Shown: positions 42,419-53,736 of the stretch, piece by piece
How positions within the stretch are numbered: the first letter of the stretch is position 1
How the letters are laid out: the number at the start of each line of letters is the position of its first letter
NCBI GenBank assembly: GCA_001600615.1
Contig: BCKK01000001.1
Coordinates: 2,209,082 to 2,273,081 of the forward strand
Direction: 5' to 3'
Length of the DNA: 64,000 bases
Source of the DNA: Dioszegia crocea
Taxonomy: Eukaryota; Basidiomycota; Tremellomycetes; Tremellales; Bulleribasidiaceae
Translations under genes and position numbers: made by a program
Notes under the pieces: generated by a model
Databases searched by the model: none
Seen by the model: only the letters and a program-made list of their open reading frames with translations
What the model was told of the DNA's origin: nothing

Positions 42419-43630
42419 TCACTCGGCATCAAGTGGACAATGTGGCGGTCTGGTGTCTACTTGTATCCCACCTCGCTTCGCCTCCTTGCTATCCACATAG
42501 GGCAATTTCCAACCGCCTTCCTCCTCCCCGACCGCCAACCACAGCCGCATCAGCTGCCGCTGGAGCCTCGGTCGTCCCTCCTCATCCACCGAGCCGGCCG
42601 GCCAATCTGTGTACGCCGTCCGAGCATGGAAGATATGTGAATTTGCCAGGAGTTGGATATCTCCAGGTTGCAAGATCATGTGGAGAGCGAGACGATTTGC
42701 GGTTTCTTCCAGAATGGACATGGCCTCGAGTTGGGCGGGGGTCAGGGGAGGGATGACGGCGTCAGGTCCGGAGTTGTACCGCTCGAGGGTGGTGACGTTC
42801 ATCGGATCGAACCGGGCGTAGACTCTGGGTTGGCTCTTTCCCACCTCCAGCTGGAAGACAGCCGTCCGTATGTACGGCTCTTCTCCTTCTGACGCCTCCC
42901 CTTTCCGGTCAAAGTACCAAATAGGTTCCGTCAACGTCCTGACCGCCTTTGGATGCTCCTTCTGCATCACGTTGTAGAGGTGATGTGTCGATACGATATC
43001 TGATTCACCCCCCTCCATCGATCGAGCCATACACAGCAGCCCGACCAAGTCGGCGGAATCCGTATGGAAGAACTGCCGTTTGTTCGTCCGGTAGATTCGG
43101 ATGGGGACTTTGGATTGGGATTGGTCCTCAGCGAGGTTTTTGACGTGTCCGAGGATATGACCACGTCCGTTTTGAGATACCGTGGTACCGAAATGAGCGC
43201 CGAGGCCGAGGTAGGCGGCTGCACATTTCTCGCGGGACCAGAGATGAACGGGGACGTTTCGGAAGAGGATGAAGCCGCGCTCGTCCAGAAGGGTGGGACG
43301 GAGCGAGGCGAATAGGGGTCCCAGTGTGTGTAGGGGGAAAGTAGCCTAAGGGGTCAGAATATGTCATGCGTAAGAAGTCGCCATCCAACTCACCTTGCTG
43401 ATCTCCGTCAAACCCTTCCCGCCTGCTAGCGCCTCGTCTGCTGCCCTCCCCAGCTCCTCAATCTCTGCCTCGGAGAACTCATACACCCAGCTCTCAGGCT
43501 TATCTTTTAGATCTTCAGAGCGCCAGACTGTAGCGCCTTCAATATGCGAGGGAAAGTCTTCGTAGGGTCGGAGCAGCGAATATATAGGTGGGTGCTGCCC
43601 AGTCTTTGGACTCGTCGTGGCGGGAGACAT
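42419..43630 (-). CDS. TauD/TfdA-family Fe(II)/2-oxoglutarate dioxygenase
   Basis: About 388 residues, one intron of about 46 nt. N-terminus SKATFPLHTLGPLFASL after the splice, then ERGFILFRNVPVHLWS. Active-site motifs: QFFHTDSADLVGLLCMARS (H-x-D, first iron ligands), then a long segment including AVFQLEVGKSQPRVYARFDP and finally LLANSHIFHARTAYTDW (distal His, third iron ligand) with RLW near LMRLWLAVG for 2-oxoglutarate. Bacterial TauD, TfdA and yeast Jlp1 use this fold to oxidise taurine, herbicides or sulfonates. Fungal members with FFHTDxxDxVGLL and MRLWLA are TauD-type of unknown substrate. Start MSPATTSPKTGQHP; one in-frame TTG upstream is ignored. Confidence 0.88.
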
Positions 43631-43990
43631 GCTCAAGTGTTGATCGAAGCGACGCTTTGCTTTGATGGTTCGATGCCTTAGGTCTTCAGCCTAGTCCGAT
43701 GTGAAGCTGTTTAAACCTTACCCTCAGATGTTCTTTGCTGCTATATGTAAGGCGAAGACAGAGGGGCGGCTCCCACGAATTTCGAGCCATGTTGTCAACC
43801 CGGCCCGGTTTGCCGAGTGGCGTATGATCAAGGCACAAGGTCCCGGGTACTGTTTAACCTGAGGACGATCTTGGGATACACTTTGTTGACCAAGCCGCTC
43901 GATAGTCCCACAGATATTCTTAAGATACACGCTACGAGTACAACAAAGCCCACCGTTCCCAGTCCCCAACATATCGCTACACAGACTTGC
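43631..43990 (-). promoter_or_regulatory. Promoter of the dioxygenase gene and 3' end of the DHA1 MFS gene
   Basis: The 360 bp between the dioxygenase start and the stop of the next same-strand gene. No firm motif; AT-rich around 43740. Confidence 0.4.
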
Positions 43991-46149
43991 TCAGCGCTCA
44001 GAGCTATTTGAGCTCTTCTCCTTCTCCTTCTCTGCCTTCTTGTCCTTTCGTATTCTCCTTGCTTCTCGCCATTTTGGCGCTTTCTTCAACACAATCAGGG
44101 GTAGCGGTAGACAGACGAAGCATATACCGGTGAGGAGTACGAATGTCCAACCGGCACCTAGAGAGCGGTACATGAGTTGGATGGTCCCGGTTCCGATGGC
44201 GCCGAACAAACACCGGACGAGATTGAGCTGTAAGGTCAGTTGACCTCTCAAATTTCTCTAAGAACACTTGGCTCACTGAAGCAGATACAGCTCCGCCTTG
44301 TCCGGGCTTTAGATCCTGCCCATAGACGGTCGCTAGGTTGATCGAGGATGACCCAATGCCAACAAAGAAATTTACGACGAGCGTCGCGGCGAGAGGAGCT
44401 CGGACCTGCAGGCACCACCCTAGGGATATGCAGGCAACGACAAAGATTCTGTCGTATAAGCTAAATCTCTCGTAGTTGGGCAGAGTGGCTCACGCGAAGA
44501 AGGGTACTCCGATGATAAACCTGACCCGCTCTAATTCAAACTCATCCCCCTTCTTCCGGTAGTCACCACCCACGCGCTTTTCCTCTTTGCGGTATACAGA
44601 GTCAATCCAGCGCCCATTGATGATGGCCGTGACAACAAGACCAAGTCCAGCAGGGCTGACAGATTAGTATAACAGCAGAACATCTCGACTTACAGGTAGC
44701 AAAGACCGATCTGCAACTCGTTCAAGCCATAAGAATTCTTCAGTGCTGTAGAGTATACCGTGCTGTATGGTCAGCCCTGTCGTACAATAAGTGATGATTG
44801 CCGGACTTACAGCATGGAGTAGAACTCCAGATATACTACGGATACAAAGATGAATACCAGAAGGATTTCGGGGGTCAGCAGTATGAGGAAAGCTGTGAAT
44901 GGTTGATACTGTCTACGTCAGTCGGTGGCAGGGAGTAGCCCAGGCGAGTCTTCGCTGGCTTACTTTCTTCTGTGGAGGACGATTGACATGCACCTTCTCC
45001 TCGCCAGTACGCTTGCGCTCCTTGGTGGCTAAATGATGTTCCCACAATTGCTGAGGTGAAGAACACAGCCTGGGTGGAGGTACTGAACCGTCGCCAACGA
45101 GGGATCTAAGAGTCTCCGGTAGGAAGCTGAATCAATCAGCACATTCGCAAACTGTCCAGGATTTACGTACAATATAAGCGGCACTAACACAACCCCCGTG
45201 GCAATGACCAAGAACCAAAAGATCGCCCTCCACCCTAGTGTCTGTGCAAAGACTCCTCCCAACAGTGGCCCAAGCGCCGGTCCAAGCATGGTTCCAAGTT
45301 GGAAGATTGACATGAACTTGCCTCTCTCGCGCGGTTCGGCCACGTCCGAGACGCAACCAGCACCGATCGATATGAGGCAGGAGCCGCCTGTTGCCTGTAC
45401 ATTTTAGCGAGATCACAAAGATCAGTAGGGGATATACACACCTGTACAGCTCTCATGACCAGTAACAGCCAGTAGCTGTTGGTCGGGCACAGGGCAAGGC
45501 CAATGTTTGCTCCGATATACAAGACCAGTCCGCCGATGCAGATAGGTCTCCGGCCGAAAGAGTCGGAAGCGCTACCGATGAAGGCAGGGGTCACCGCCTG
45601 GAATACAAGGTAGATCGTAACAGCGAGGGATATGTCTTGCTCGGTTCGATCGAAATCGACAGCAAGTGTGGGGATGGCGGGAACGAAGATGTTGGAGGAT
45701 ATAGGTGAGACTGCCAGGTCAGCCCTATGGCTCATAGTGCTCGGAGGAGAGGAAGGACATACAGACTGCAGCGATACCCATTAGGGACGCAATGAACCAT
45801 TTCATAGACGTGGAGAAGGACGAGTAAGGCTTTTCCGACATGGTCGACACGACTCGTTGAGCCTCATCACCAGCGTATCTCGGTGCGTCTGAGGTCGAAG
45901 GATTAGGTGATGAGGCTGATTGATTTGGCTCACTAGCGATTTGCGATACCGGTACGTCCGGATCGAAAGTTGCGTTTGTAGTCATCTCATCGGTAGATGA
46001 TAACGAGGAATGTGTTGACGTCGGTCCCCGCCTTGATTGTGAGGTATCCCGGTGCAGGTTGTTGTCGCTCGTGCGACTGGATGGGCCTTTGCCCGACGAG
46101 TCAGGTTCGAAGCTCCCTCTATCGTTGCTGTCGCCGCTACGAGTAAGCA
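43991..46149 (-). CDS. MFS drug/polyamine-type exporter (DHA1)
   Basis: About 570 residues, nine or so exons; proton antiporter family DHA1 (12 segments). A long hydrophilic Ser/Asp-rich N-terminus (SLSSTDEMTTNATFDPDVPV) precedes KWFIASLMGIAAVCS. Motifs: PAIPTLAVDFDRTEQDISLA, VFQAVTPAFIGSASDSFGRR (G-x3-D-x2-G-R-R, MFS motif A), PICIGGLVLYIGANIGLAL, RAVQATGGSCLISIGAGCVS, DVAEPRERGKFM, LGTMLGPALGPLLGGVFAQ (motif C, antiporter) and LGWRAIFWFL. Second half: STVYSTALKNSYGLNELQIG, LCYLPAGLGLV. Terminal helix highly charged (KKAEKEKEKSSNSSER). Related to Qdr/Tpo-type exporters. The N-terminal start (MLTRSGDS) is uncertain; further in-frame ATGs lie upstream and downstream. Confidence 0.85.
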
Positions 46150-46783
46150 TGATGAGCGAGACGACGCAATCGGGATGCCCTGTCCAAATGCTCCTCTGCT
46201 CTCTGCTTGGGCTATATGTTTTCCGTGCTTGCCAGAGCGAGTGTAAGTACCATTGCTCGATGGTGATATGACTCGAGGGGTAGGCTGTAAAATGAGTCAG
46301 ATGAAGAGATGGGTACTGACAAAAATAGAGTCTCACACTGGGCGTACGACCACTCGGAGGCCGATGCCGGGAATCCATCGGCTATACCCGACCAGGCTTT
46401 TCTCGGACTCTATCTCCGAAGCTCAGCGCCAATGCATGGTAGCTATGTCATGCATGCGGAGGGACTAATGCTCTCAGTAATGTCAGGCTGGAGCATGGCA
46501 TCGGCTTTCTCGGGATCCAGAGAGCTGGATAGCGTGGAGGAGAGCGTGTTTCCCCACCATCCCCCACTCTGGCAACATGAAACACGACTCATGCCCGTGC
46601 GTGATCATGTCACGCGAGTCCAGATCGATGAGCCGTATACATTCTATCTAGATGTCGTTCGCGAGATTCTCCTTGTGTCTATATCATACCCATCCACACC
46701 CACACGGTCCGAGAAAATCTATCGTAAAAACCAAAAAAGAGATCCCCACAATCCGGAACACAACAAAATCAGATAGAGTACGC
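46150..46783. other. Intergenic region (DHA1 promoter, exo-glucanase 3' end)
   Basis: A 634-bp stretch without a convincing gene; it includes the region upstream of the exporter and the 3' untranslated part of the exo-glucanase. No motif stands out. Confidence 0.4.
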
Positions 46784-49700
46784 TCATACACGCGGGGCGG
46801 GAGTAGGTGTCGCTCTCGACTGGACCGCTCTCGCCTTGGCGCCTGAGCCGGTACATCGCGCCGTGGGCAGGTCACCCAGTTTCGTAGCATCGTATGGGCT
46901 ATAATAGTCAGCACAATGCCAAAAGCCGGAGAGGAGTACTCACTTTGGGTATGTGCAGCCCGCAACGCTGACGAAGGCCTTGGCAGAGTCTTTCGGTACC
47001 GCCCATCCACCGCCAATGGTTGCGTTCGACGGGTGCGCAGCTGTCGCCATGGTGATGGGTGTCCCGGTCTGAGTGAAGGTCGGGAAGAGAGCGATCTGGG
47101 CGCCTGTGAATACAGGTCCCATGGTAGTTGGTGGCCAAGCAGCGATGATTGAGGTATTGGCTGGAGCGACCGATGATGAGACTGCGCCAGTCGCGGATGC
47201 AGGGAAGTTGCCATTGAACTATAGGGTAAGCAGGCATCCTCCATCGCCAGTGAGACTAGCTTACCTGACCCCCTCCAACCCCTAAGCCCTTACAGAATCC
47301 ACCAGCCGTCCTCGGGTCTGCGGGAATCCAACCGTTCTCCACTCCGAGCTTGTAGTGCCACATCGGACTAGTGGGGTACTGCATCTCTGTCGAGTTTCCA
47401 ATCCGCCATGTCCAGAAGAACCAGTTCTGCAAGGCATCCATCGTTGCCATATTGTAGTCCTTGATGCCTTTCTTGGTTGCATCATCCCACTTGAACCATT
47501 CCTCCCAGAAGGTGCAGCCCAGCGAGTTGGGGATGGCGTCGTAAGAGTTACCTGAGCCCACACCGTTGAGCCACTTGCCGCAGTTGTTGATGGCATTAGA
47601 CCATTCGCCACCGAGAACGATACCGAATGACCCCTGGGTGTCGTTGGTGCCTCCACCCCAAGTGCACGGAATGCGAGCTTGGGCAGAGTGGTTGGCGGTA
47701 TTTTGTTCTCCGAATGCAAGGTACGGGTGCTGGTCAATTGCACTGATGATCAGATGGAGACCTTTCGCAGGACGCCTTCACTTACAGTCGGTCGGCACCA
47801 GCCATGAAGCCATTGAAAGCAGCGATGCCCTCAAATCCTTCATGAATCACAATGATTGGTCCATTGGCTGCTCCGTATCCGGTGATACCTCGGATGAGGT
47901 TGTAGGCTTGATAGTAGCTGACGTAGTCAGCTTTGTCCAGCCACAGAGACAGCAGACTTACAATGATCGCAGCTGAAGATCGCCGACAATGGTGGACTGA
48001 ACTTCATTGACAAGACTTATGCTGTTTGGTCAGCCAGGCGAGACCAAGAAGAATGTATGTCAAACATACGCTGGTACGACCTGCTTGATCCCGTCCTGAC
48101 TCAAGAATTGGGTCAAACTCCTGATCTGCTCCAAATGGCGCTGGGCGTTGGCGATACCCATAACACCATACATCCAGTTGACACCGTCTCCGGGTTTGCC
48201 ACCTGATCCAGCTTTGCCAGAGTGATTCCAGCCATTTTGAGATCCTGTTGATAAGCGTAATGTCCGCAGATGTAGACTGAGTAGACTTACCAGGTAACGC
48301 GTGGAAGTCGAGCAAAATTCGGATACCATACTTCCGGCCCCAAGCAATGGCTTTGAGGAAATATCTGAAAGTCAGCTGCGGAGATCAGACAGGTAGAGAA
48401 GTACTCACGTCCAAGACACTTTAGGGAGATACGGCTCGTCCGCACGCGTCTCGATCGCCCAGTAACCGATAGGAATTCTGTAAATTAGCGTGCTGGCCGG
48501 GTGCAAGGGTAATTGTGACATACCGGACCCAGTTGAGACCAGCTTTGGCGATATCTGCAAAGTCTTTCTCGGTCTAGATGTCAGCGGGGCCCTATAGAAG
48601 CGTGGAATCAACTCACGATGAAGGTCTTGTAATGTTCCTCCATCTTGACGGCGAGGTCTGCGCCCATTCTGCCTCATCAGCTTTTGTCTCAAAACAGAAT
48701 CGGCCCAAGACTTACGCCTGTGATAGTGTGTACTCATCTATAGCCTGGGGTGTTGTGGTCTGATACTGTTCGTATAGTCCGGGTACGATGAAGGCTAGTC
48801 GTCAGCGGTTACACGCCGGGAATTACAAGGCTACTCACGTTCAGTCACCAGCCACCCGCCCAAGTTCACACTGTATCGTCAGCTTTGCCGTAGTAACTAG
48901 CCCGAAGTGACTCACCCTCGCACGATGTGTTGACCCCAGACCCATTTCTCAAGCACGCTAGGAGACCAGCTCTGCGCCCTTCCCGAGACCTAGCGATGTC
49001 AGCACAGTGATCACGACAGCTGCCTTGATGACGACTCACAGAGTATGGGTTCTGCGGGTTTTGCGCCCAACTGCCTTCAAAGTAGTTGATGTACGTGTAG
49101 GAGACTCCCAGATCGGTGACGGCGGTCGAGCCGTTCTTGCCCGACCCAGCCACACCGAAGTCGGCTGCTGCCGTGGTGTTGCCAGCCAGCCCTCCTGCAG
49201 TAGCCGCAGTCGATGGCTTCTTGACGACGCCAAAGTATACACCCACTGCTGCACCGGCGATGAGGACGACAAGGATAATTGGCAGGCCGATGAAGAGCCA
49301 TCGCCTTTTTGTTGGGCTAGTGGGAAGACACCCTCGCTTCCCTCGCGGGTTGTATGTCTTTTCCGAGACTTGGCGAGATTGGCCTCCGCTGGTGTTTCGC
49401 GAGGGGTAATTGGTAGGAGCGAGGAAATGATTGGAGCTGTACTGGTTGGAACCGAAGCCAGTGTCGAGCGGATCCTTCTCTGACGCGTCGAGTCCCGGAC
49501 TCGACAAGCTGGGAGAATGGGTCATGGGTGAACCCAAACCAATTCCACCATAGCCAGCGCCACCGACACCGAAGTTCGGCCGTTGTTGCTCTCTGTCGGG
49601 AGTGGAGGGGATGGAGTCGAAGTCTTCGAGGTAGGCGTGTGTGGGAGAAGGTTGTAGATCGTATGCCTGGGACGAGGTCAGAAAATTGTTTAAGCGATCA

Positions 49701-50328
49701 TGGCGCTGCTGTGAGAGATGGCGGAGTAGTGGACTACCTCCCTGCCCTGCCAGAGGTCTAGCAGGGAGAGGTTTGGGAGTGACAATGGGTGAGAAGAGCG
49801 GCATAGTGGATGATGAGACATAATCAAGAGAAAGTGTGATGGGAAGAGGTTGAGTGATGGGAACAAAAGGAGGTGTGTGTGTGTGTGTGTGTCTCACTCG
49901 AAGCAAGTGTTTCACGTCGTAAAGAGCCTTCCATTCCCGCCACGCTGCCTACTCGATACCCTGTAGCGCTTCGGATACGCGTACTTCGCGTCCCACTCTC
50001 CACCGACCACCCAAGCCAGCCGAACAGTGAGATTTCCAAAACTCACATCTTCATAACCAAGCCGATCGACATCGTCGCCTCCGCGCTTTCTCCCAGACGC
50101 GCTTATAGCTGGACTAGGTGTCCGCCTCTCCTCAAACGGATTGATGACCCCGGCCGAAGCAGATGGCGAGGGGTACCGACGGGGCGAGGACGCGGCACGC
50201 GGCGCTCCCGGCCCTCCAGTGTGGAAACCTGGGCGAGGCTCAACCGGAGTGTGGTCTGGGTGAGGCTCTCGAGGCGAAGGCGGTGAGATGATCATTGGGT
50301 GTGAGTTCGAGGGAGAACCTCTGGCCAT
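46784..50328 (-). CDS. Membrane-anchored GH5 exo-1,3-beta-glucosidase
   Basis: Type II membrane glucanase acting at the wall. A Pro/Ser-rich cytoplasmic N-terminus, one membrane anchor (RRWLFIGLPIILVVLIAGAA, VGVYFGVV), a linker, then the GH5 domain: VNLGGWLVTE, DFADIAKAGLNWVRIPIGYW, GIRILLDFHALPGSQNGWNH, SLVNEVQSTI (general acid NE), IVIHEGFEGIAAFNGFM, then DQHPYLAF and IVLGGEWSNAINNCG (nucleophile E in GEWS) and WFFWTWRIGNS. The C-terminal tail is Thr/Ala-rich. Two N-termini are possible: an exon from 50328 (94 codons, includes INPFEERR) spliced by a 380-nt intron (50046-49667, GTGAGT..CTGAC..CAG) in frame to AYDLQPSP, or a start at MPLFSP (49804) read through. I chose the first on splice-signal quality; the catalytic part is unaffected. 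Confidence 0.9.
49873..49892 (+). repeat. (GT)10 microsatellite
   Basis: Ten perfect GT dinucleotides inside the proposed first intron of the exo-glucanase, or upstream of its alternative start. A likely length-polymorphic marker. Confidence 0.9.
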
Positions 50329-51068
50329 TTCGGTGAATGTGTCGCGAGTAAGAAGGGAGTGAAGACGGTGCTAGGACGCGTCGAGAGTCCAACCGATGAG
50401 AGGGAAATGAGCGATTCGATATAAGGAGCGTGGGTGCCTGCCAGAGGTTTGGGACTTGGTGTATAGTATAGATTGAAGATGAAGTAGATGGCACGACTAG
50501 TGGGTGGCTAACAATTGACAACAGGCTGTCACGTTCTCAGCGTTACACATGGGATGATTCCCTGATGAAATACCGTATTCGCAACAACACTTGCATCGGG
50601 TCCGAGCTGTGTTTTGCCATACTCTCGGCTCTATAATTAGGTGTCAGCACTCGTCCGCGCCGTCCCCCCCTCCGTCCCCTGCCCCTCAGCATAGCATTCA
50701 AAGCTTATGAGATCTGGACGTTAGACCCTGCAGGAAGTGAGCGCTGTGCAAGGGCATGCAGGAACGCGGCGGCGCCTCTTTGTGTGACACTTTTGGCTTT
50801 CGGGACGCGTCCGAAAGTTACGGCATTGTCTCAGAACGCGTCCGTGCATTTCCACGTGGCTGGGGATCGATGGATCCGCGAGGCCCCACTGGCCTGGTGT
50901 GAGCGTGTGAGAAGTATCGGTATCGGACACCTGAATCCCATCTGAGGACCATAACTAAGCTACACCTATCATTACGAATGCGACATACCAAACCCTGATG
51001 CAGTGTCCATGCTGAATCGAAATTATACTTGAGCCGCAGCCTCCTTCTGTGTAGAATCACCCCCAACA
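50329..51068 (-). promoter_or_regulatory. Exo-glucanase promoter with ACGCGT boxes
   Basis: A 740-bp interval between the exo-glucanase and the GH72 gene 3' end. ACGCGT (MluI cell-cycle box, bound by MBF in yeasts) occurs at 50376-50381, 50805-50810 and 50836-50841, with a fourth at 49977-49982 in the first intron. The latter two promoter copies share the extended form ACGCGTCCG. Confidence 0.5.
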
Positions 51069-53306
51069 TTAGATCAACACCGCCATTCCTCCGGCCATCA
51101 GCCCGGCCACGCCAAGCCCCGCCCACACCAAGCTTGCCCTGCCAGCCTCAACAACGCGACCTGCAGCTGCTCGGCTGCTCTGCGCGGCGCTGGACGCCGA
51201 GCCCGAAGCTGAGTTTGTTGATGATGGAGAGGATGAAGCGGGACGAGGTGTGAAGACACCGCCTGCAGGCTCTTGAGCCAAGCATGATTGTGCCGCTGCT
51301 TGAGCGTCTTGGGCTGTATTGGGTCCTGGTAGACTCAGCTGACAGTCACAAGTGCAAGACAAAGGACTCACGGTTTGCGCTCAAAGTTGCGTTACTGGAG
51401 AAATCGCAGCTGGCTGGGACTGGGTTGAATTCGTAGTAAGCCGAGAAGGCGTAGTTGAGCTTGATGGCAGGAGAGCAGTAGCTGAGCAGACCATACGTTC
51501 CAGTCGCGCCGTTGCCACCGATCGCGCTACATGATGCACCTGAATTGGACGAGCCAAGCAGCGAGCAGGTGTAGCTGCATAGTCAGCAAAGGCACACGCA
51601 GCGTAGTGGAGGACATACTCGAGCAGACTACCGAGCACTACTGGGCGGTTGGCTGTGCCCGGCCTGACCCGACACGCAAAGGCGTTCTGGTTGACGCAAT
51701 TGCAGACAGCCTCGTTCGGGGTAGGCGGCAGTGTGTTGCTAGCTAGCCATGTCGAGTTCTGGGTTGGGCAAGCGATGGTGGCTGAAGCTGGCGCAGACGA
51801 ACGGGTAGGAGTGTTGGGTGGTGAGGTAGCATTGTACTGAGTAGAGAGACGAGTAAAGTCTGCGGTGGTCTGGACACTACACTTGTCAGCTGAATTATCA
51901 CTGCAAAGCGAGCCGAAACTCACGTAGCCCCGTTCGCACCGGAGAAGGTCACCATTCCATAACCATCGCTAGTCGGGAAGTAGCTGAATGCTACTCCGCC
52001 GGAGAAGACGTTGGAGACTGGGGCAGAATACAGCGCAGCGACTTCAGTCCACAGTCTGGGAGGAGAGAAGATGCAGCCGTATTCGGACATGTAGGTCGCC
52101 ACTGGAATATCGGAGAAACCAGCGGTGATGGCGCCCCAGTTCGAGTTGTTGAGGTTTTGGTCACCGCACCATTCGTAGTTATTCAAGCCTGGTACTTTAG
52201 CTCACATCGCGGTACTAATCGGATCAAGACTCACCGTAAATATCAACCGATATGTCGTCCGCTCCGCAAGTCATGAAATGCGCCATGCTATTTCTGAATG
52301 CAGAATCTCCGTCCGTGGCTGAGTAACCGACTAAAGCATTGGCGTTGATGCCTTTGAGGTAGGCCTTGATGTCCCGGGCGGCAGCTTTGACGTAGGCTAC
52401 CAATCAGTTAGAGCCAAGTCAGGGGCAGAGGGACATACGGGCAGCGGCGGTGTTGGCGTTCGTGGTGACTACTTCATTCGCAATGTTGTATGCGAGAATG
52501 TTGGGATACTATCAAGGTCAGCTTGGGCCAACACCGTAGCGAGGAACCATACCTTGTTAAATGCGTTGATGGTCGTAGTATATTCGTTGAGTAGGTTCGT
52601 ACTCCAGCTAGGTGATGACCGGTCAATGGACCCATTGAGAGGGAGGGAAACATCCAGCCTGCAAAATCAGCTAGTCCTCGATCGAGAGAGCCCAAGCTTC
52701 TAAATGACACTTACATGACATATATCCCAGCTGTATCCAACGCGCTCATACATGCGTCATGGTTAAGACTGGCGTTGACCGAGTACACCCGGACAGCATT
52801 AACCCCCAATTGACGCAGATATGGGATATCTCGCGTGCAATTTGCTGAGGATGCGAGGGGATCGACATAGGTGTTGGGTTCGGGGAAGCCGCCACTGGAG
52901 GAATAAGTAAAAGGATGGCATACGACTAAGGGATAAAACCTACTTGTCTGCGTTTGCCGCTGAGCTTTCCGCCAATTGGCCTTGTGGTTGATATGCTACT
53001 CCCTGACAGTCAGCGGTTGCTCTTTGCTAGATTGCGCGCCACCAGCGAAGTTGGTCTCTGCCGCCACTTCATTTCCCGGGTACCACATTCAGGTTCCTGC
53101 TGGAGTCCACCTTCTCGCAAGCACCTGCTGCCCCCTCATTATGCCACTGGGCACTGCTGGCCTTGACTCACTTTTATGAAGAACCTATTTCCGCTGGGGT
53201 CGTACAAATATTTGCCTTGCCTCGATATACGTGGCAGAGCCTGAGTGATACCGATGAGGGCCAACAATGCCGCGGGCCACGTTAAAGTGGATGAACCGAG
53301 CCGCAT
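51069..53306 (-). CDS. GPI-anchored GH72 1,3-beta-glucanosyltransferase (Gas family)
   Basis: Extends and branches beta-1,3-glucan by transglycosylation at the cell surface. About 530 residues with many introns, including one of about 170 nt after FFIK. Signal peptide WPAALLALIGITQALP; then GKYLYDPSGNRFFIKGVAYQ, the family start. CTRDIPYLRQLGVNAVRVYS, YIVMLDVSLPLNGSIDRS-like, AYNIANEVVTN (catalytic E of NE) and PVATYMSEYGCIFSPPR (second catalytic E). After the GH72 fold comes an X8/CBM43-type cysteine region: NEAVCNCVNQNAFACRV, LDYTCSLLGSSNSGASC, GLLSYCSPA, CDFSSNATL. A Ser/Ala-rich stalk and the hydrophobic tail AGLGVAGLMAGGMAVLI provide the GPI signal. The X8 module places it with the Gas1/Gel4/Phr1 type. 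Confidence 0.93.
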
Positions 53307-53736
53307 GATGGGATGTGGAGAACGGGTAGATGGGGTCGATAGGGAGGAGAATCCGCGAAGCCGTGTCTTCGTTGAGGTGGGTCAAAGCGCAGGGCTTTCG
53401 GGTCGTCCGATCGGGCAAGTCGTGTATATATTCGTATCGGCGATTCCGTCGTATATTGAGCGATAACTAGACTACTTCACTGGACAGCTTCTGCAGTGTG
53501 TACAAGCCGGGGAAGTGATCGATGAAGAGGGGGCGATGAAGATAGATGAAAGGAAGTACGAATAGCTGACGTTGTCTCTGGGCCAAGACGTGTTACGTTA
53601 ACCGTTGTTTGAATCAAACTATAAAGCGGCCGAGCAAATGCGGAACCGGTCGCGGGGAGCTTGGCGGGATGGTGCACCGCCTCACCTTCAATGTCGCGAG
53701 CATGCATCTGAGTCGGATTCAATCGTGGAAGTCTAA
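53307..53736 (-). promoter_or_regulatory. Promoter of the GH72 gene
   Basis: The 430 bp between the GH72 start and the epoxide hydrolase stop. A TATATACAC element on the minus strand (about 53424-53431) lies some 118 bp upstream of the start; other motifs are not clear. Confidence 0.4.

Noticed and set aside
42340..42756. Plus-strand frame over the C-terminus of the TauD-type gene
   Set aside because: It overlaps well-supported dioxygenase coding sequence and has no recognisable features.
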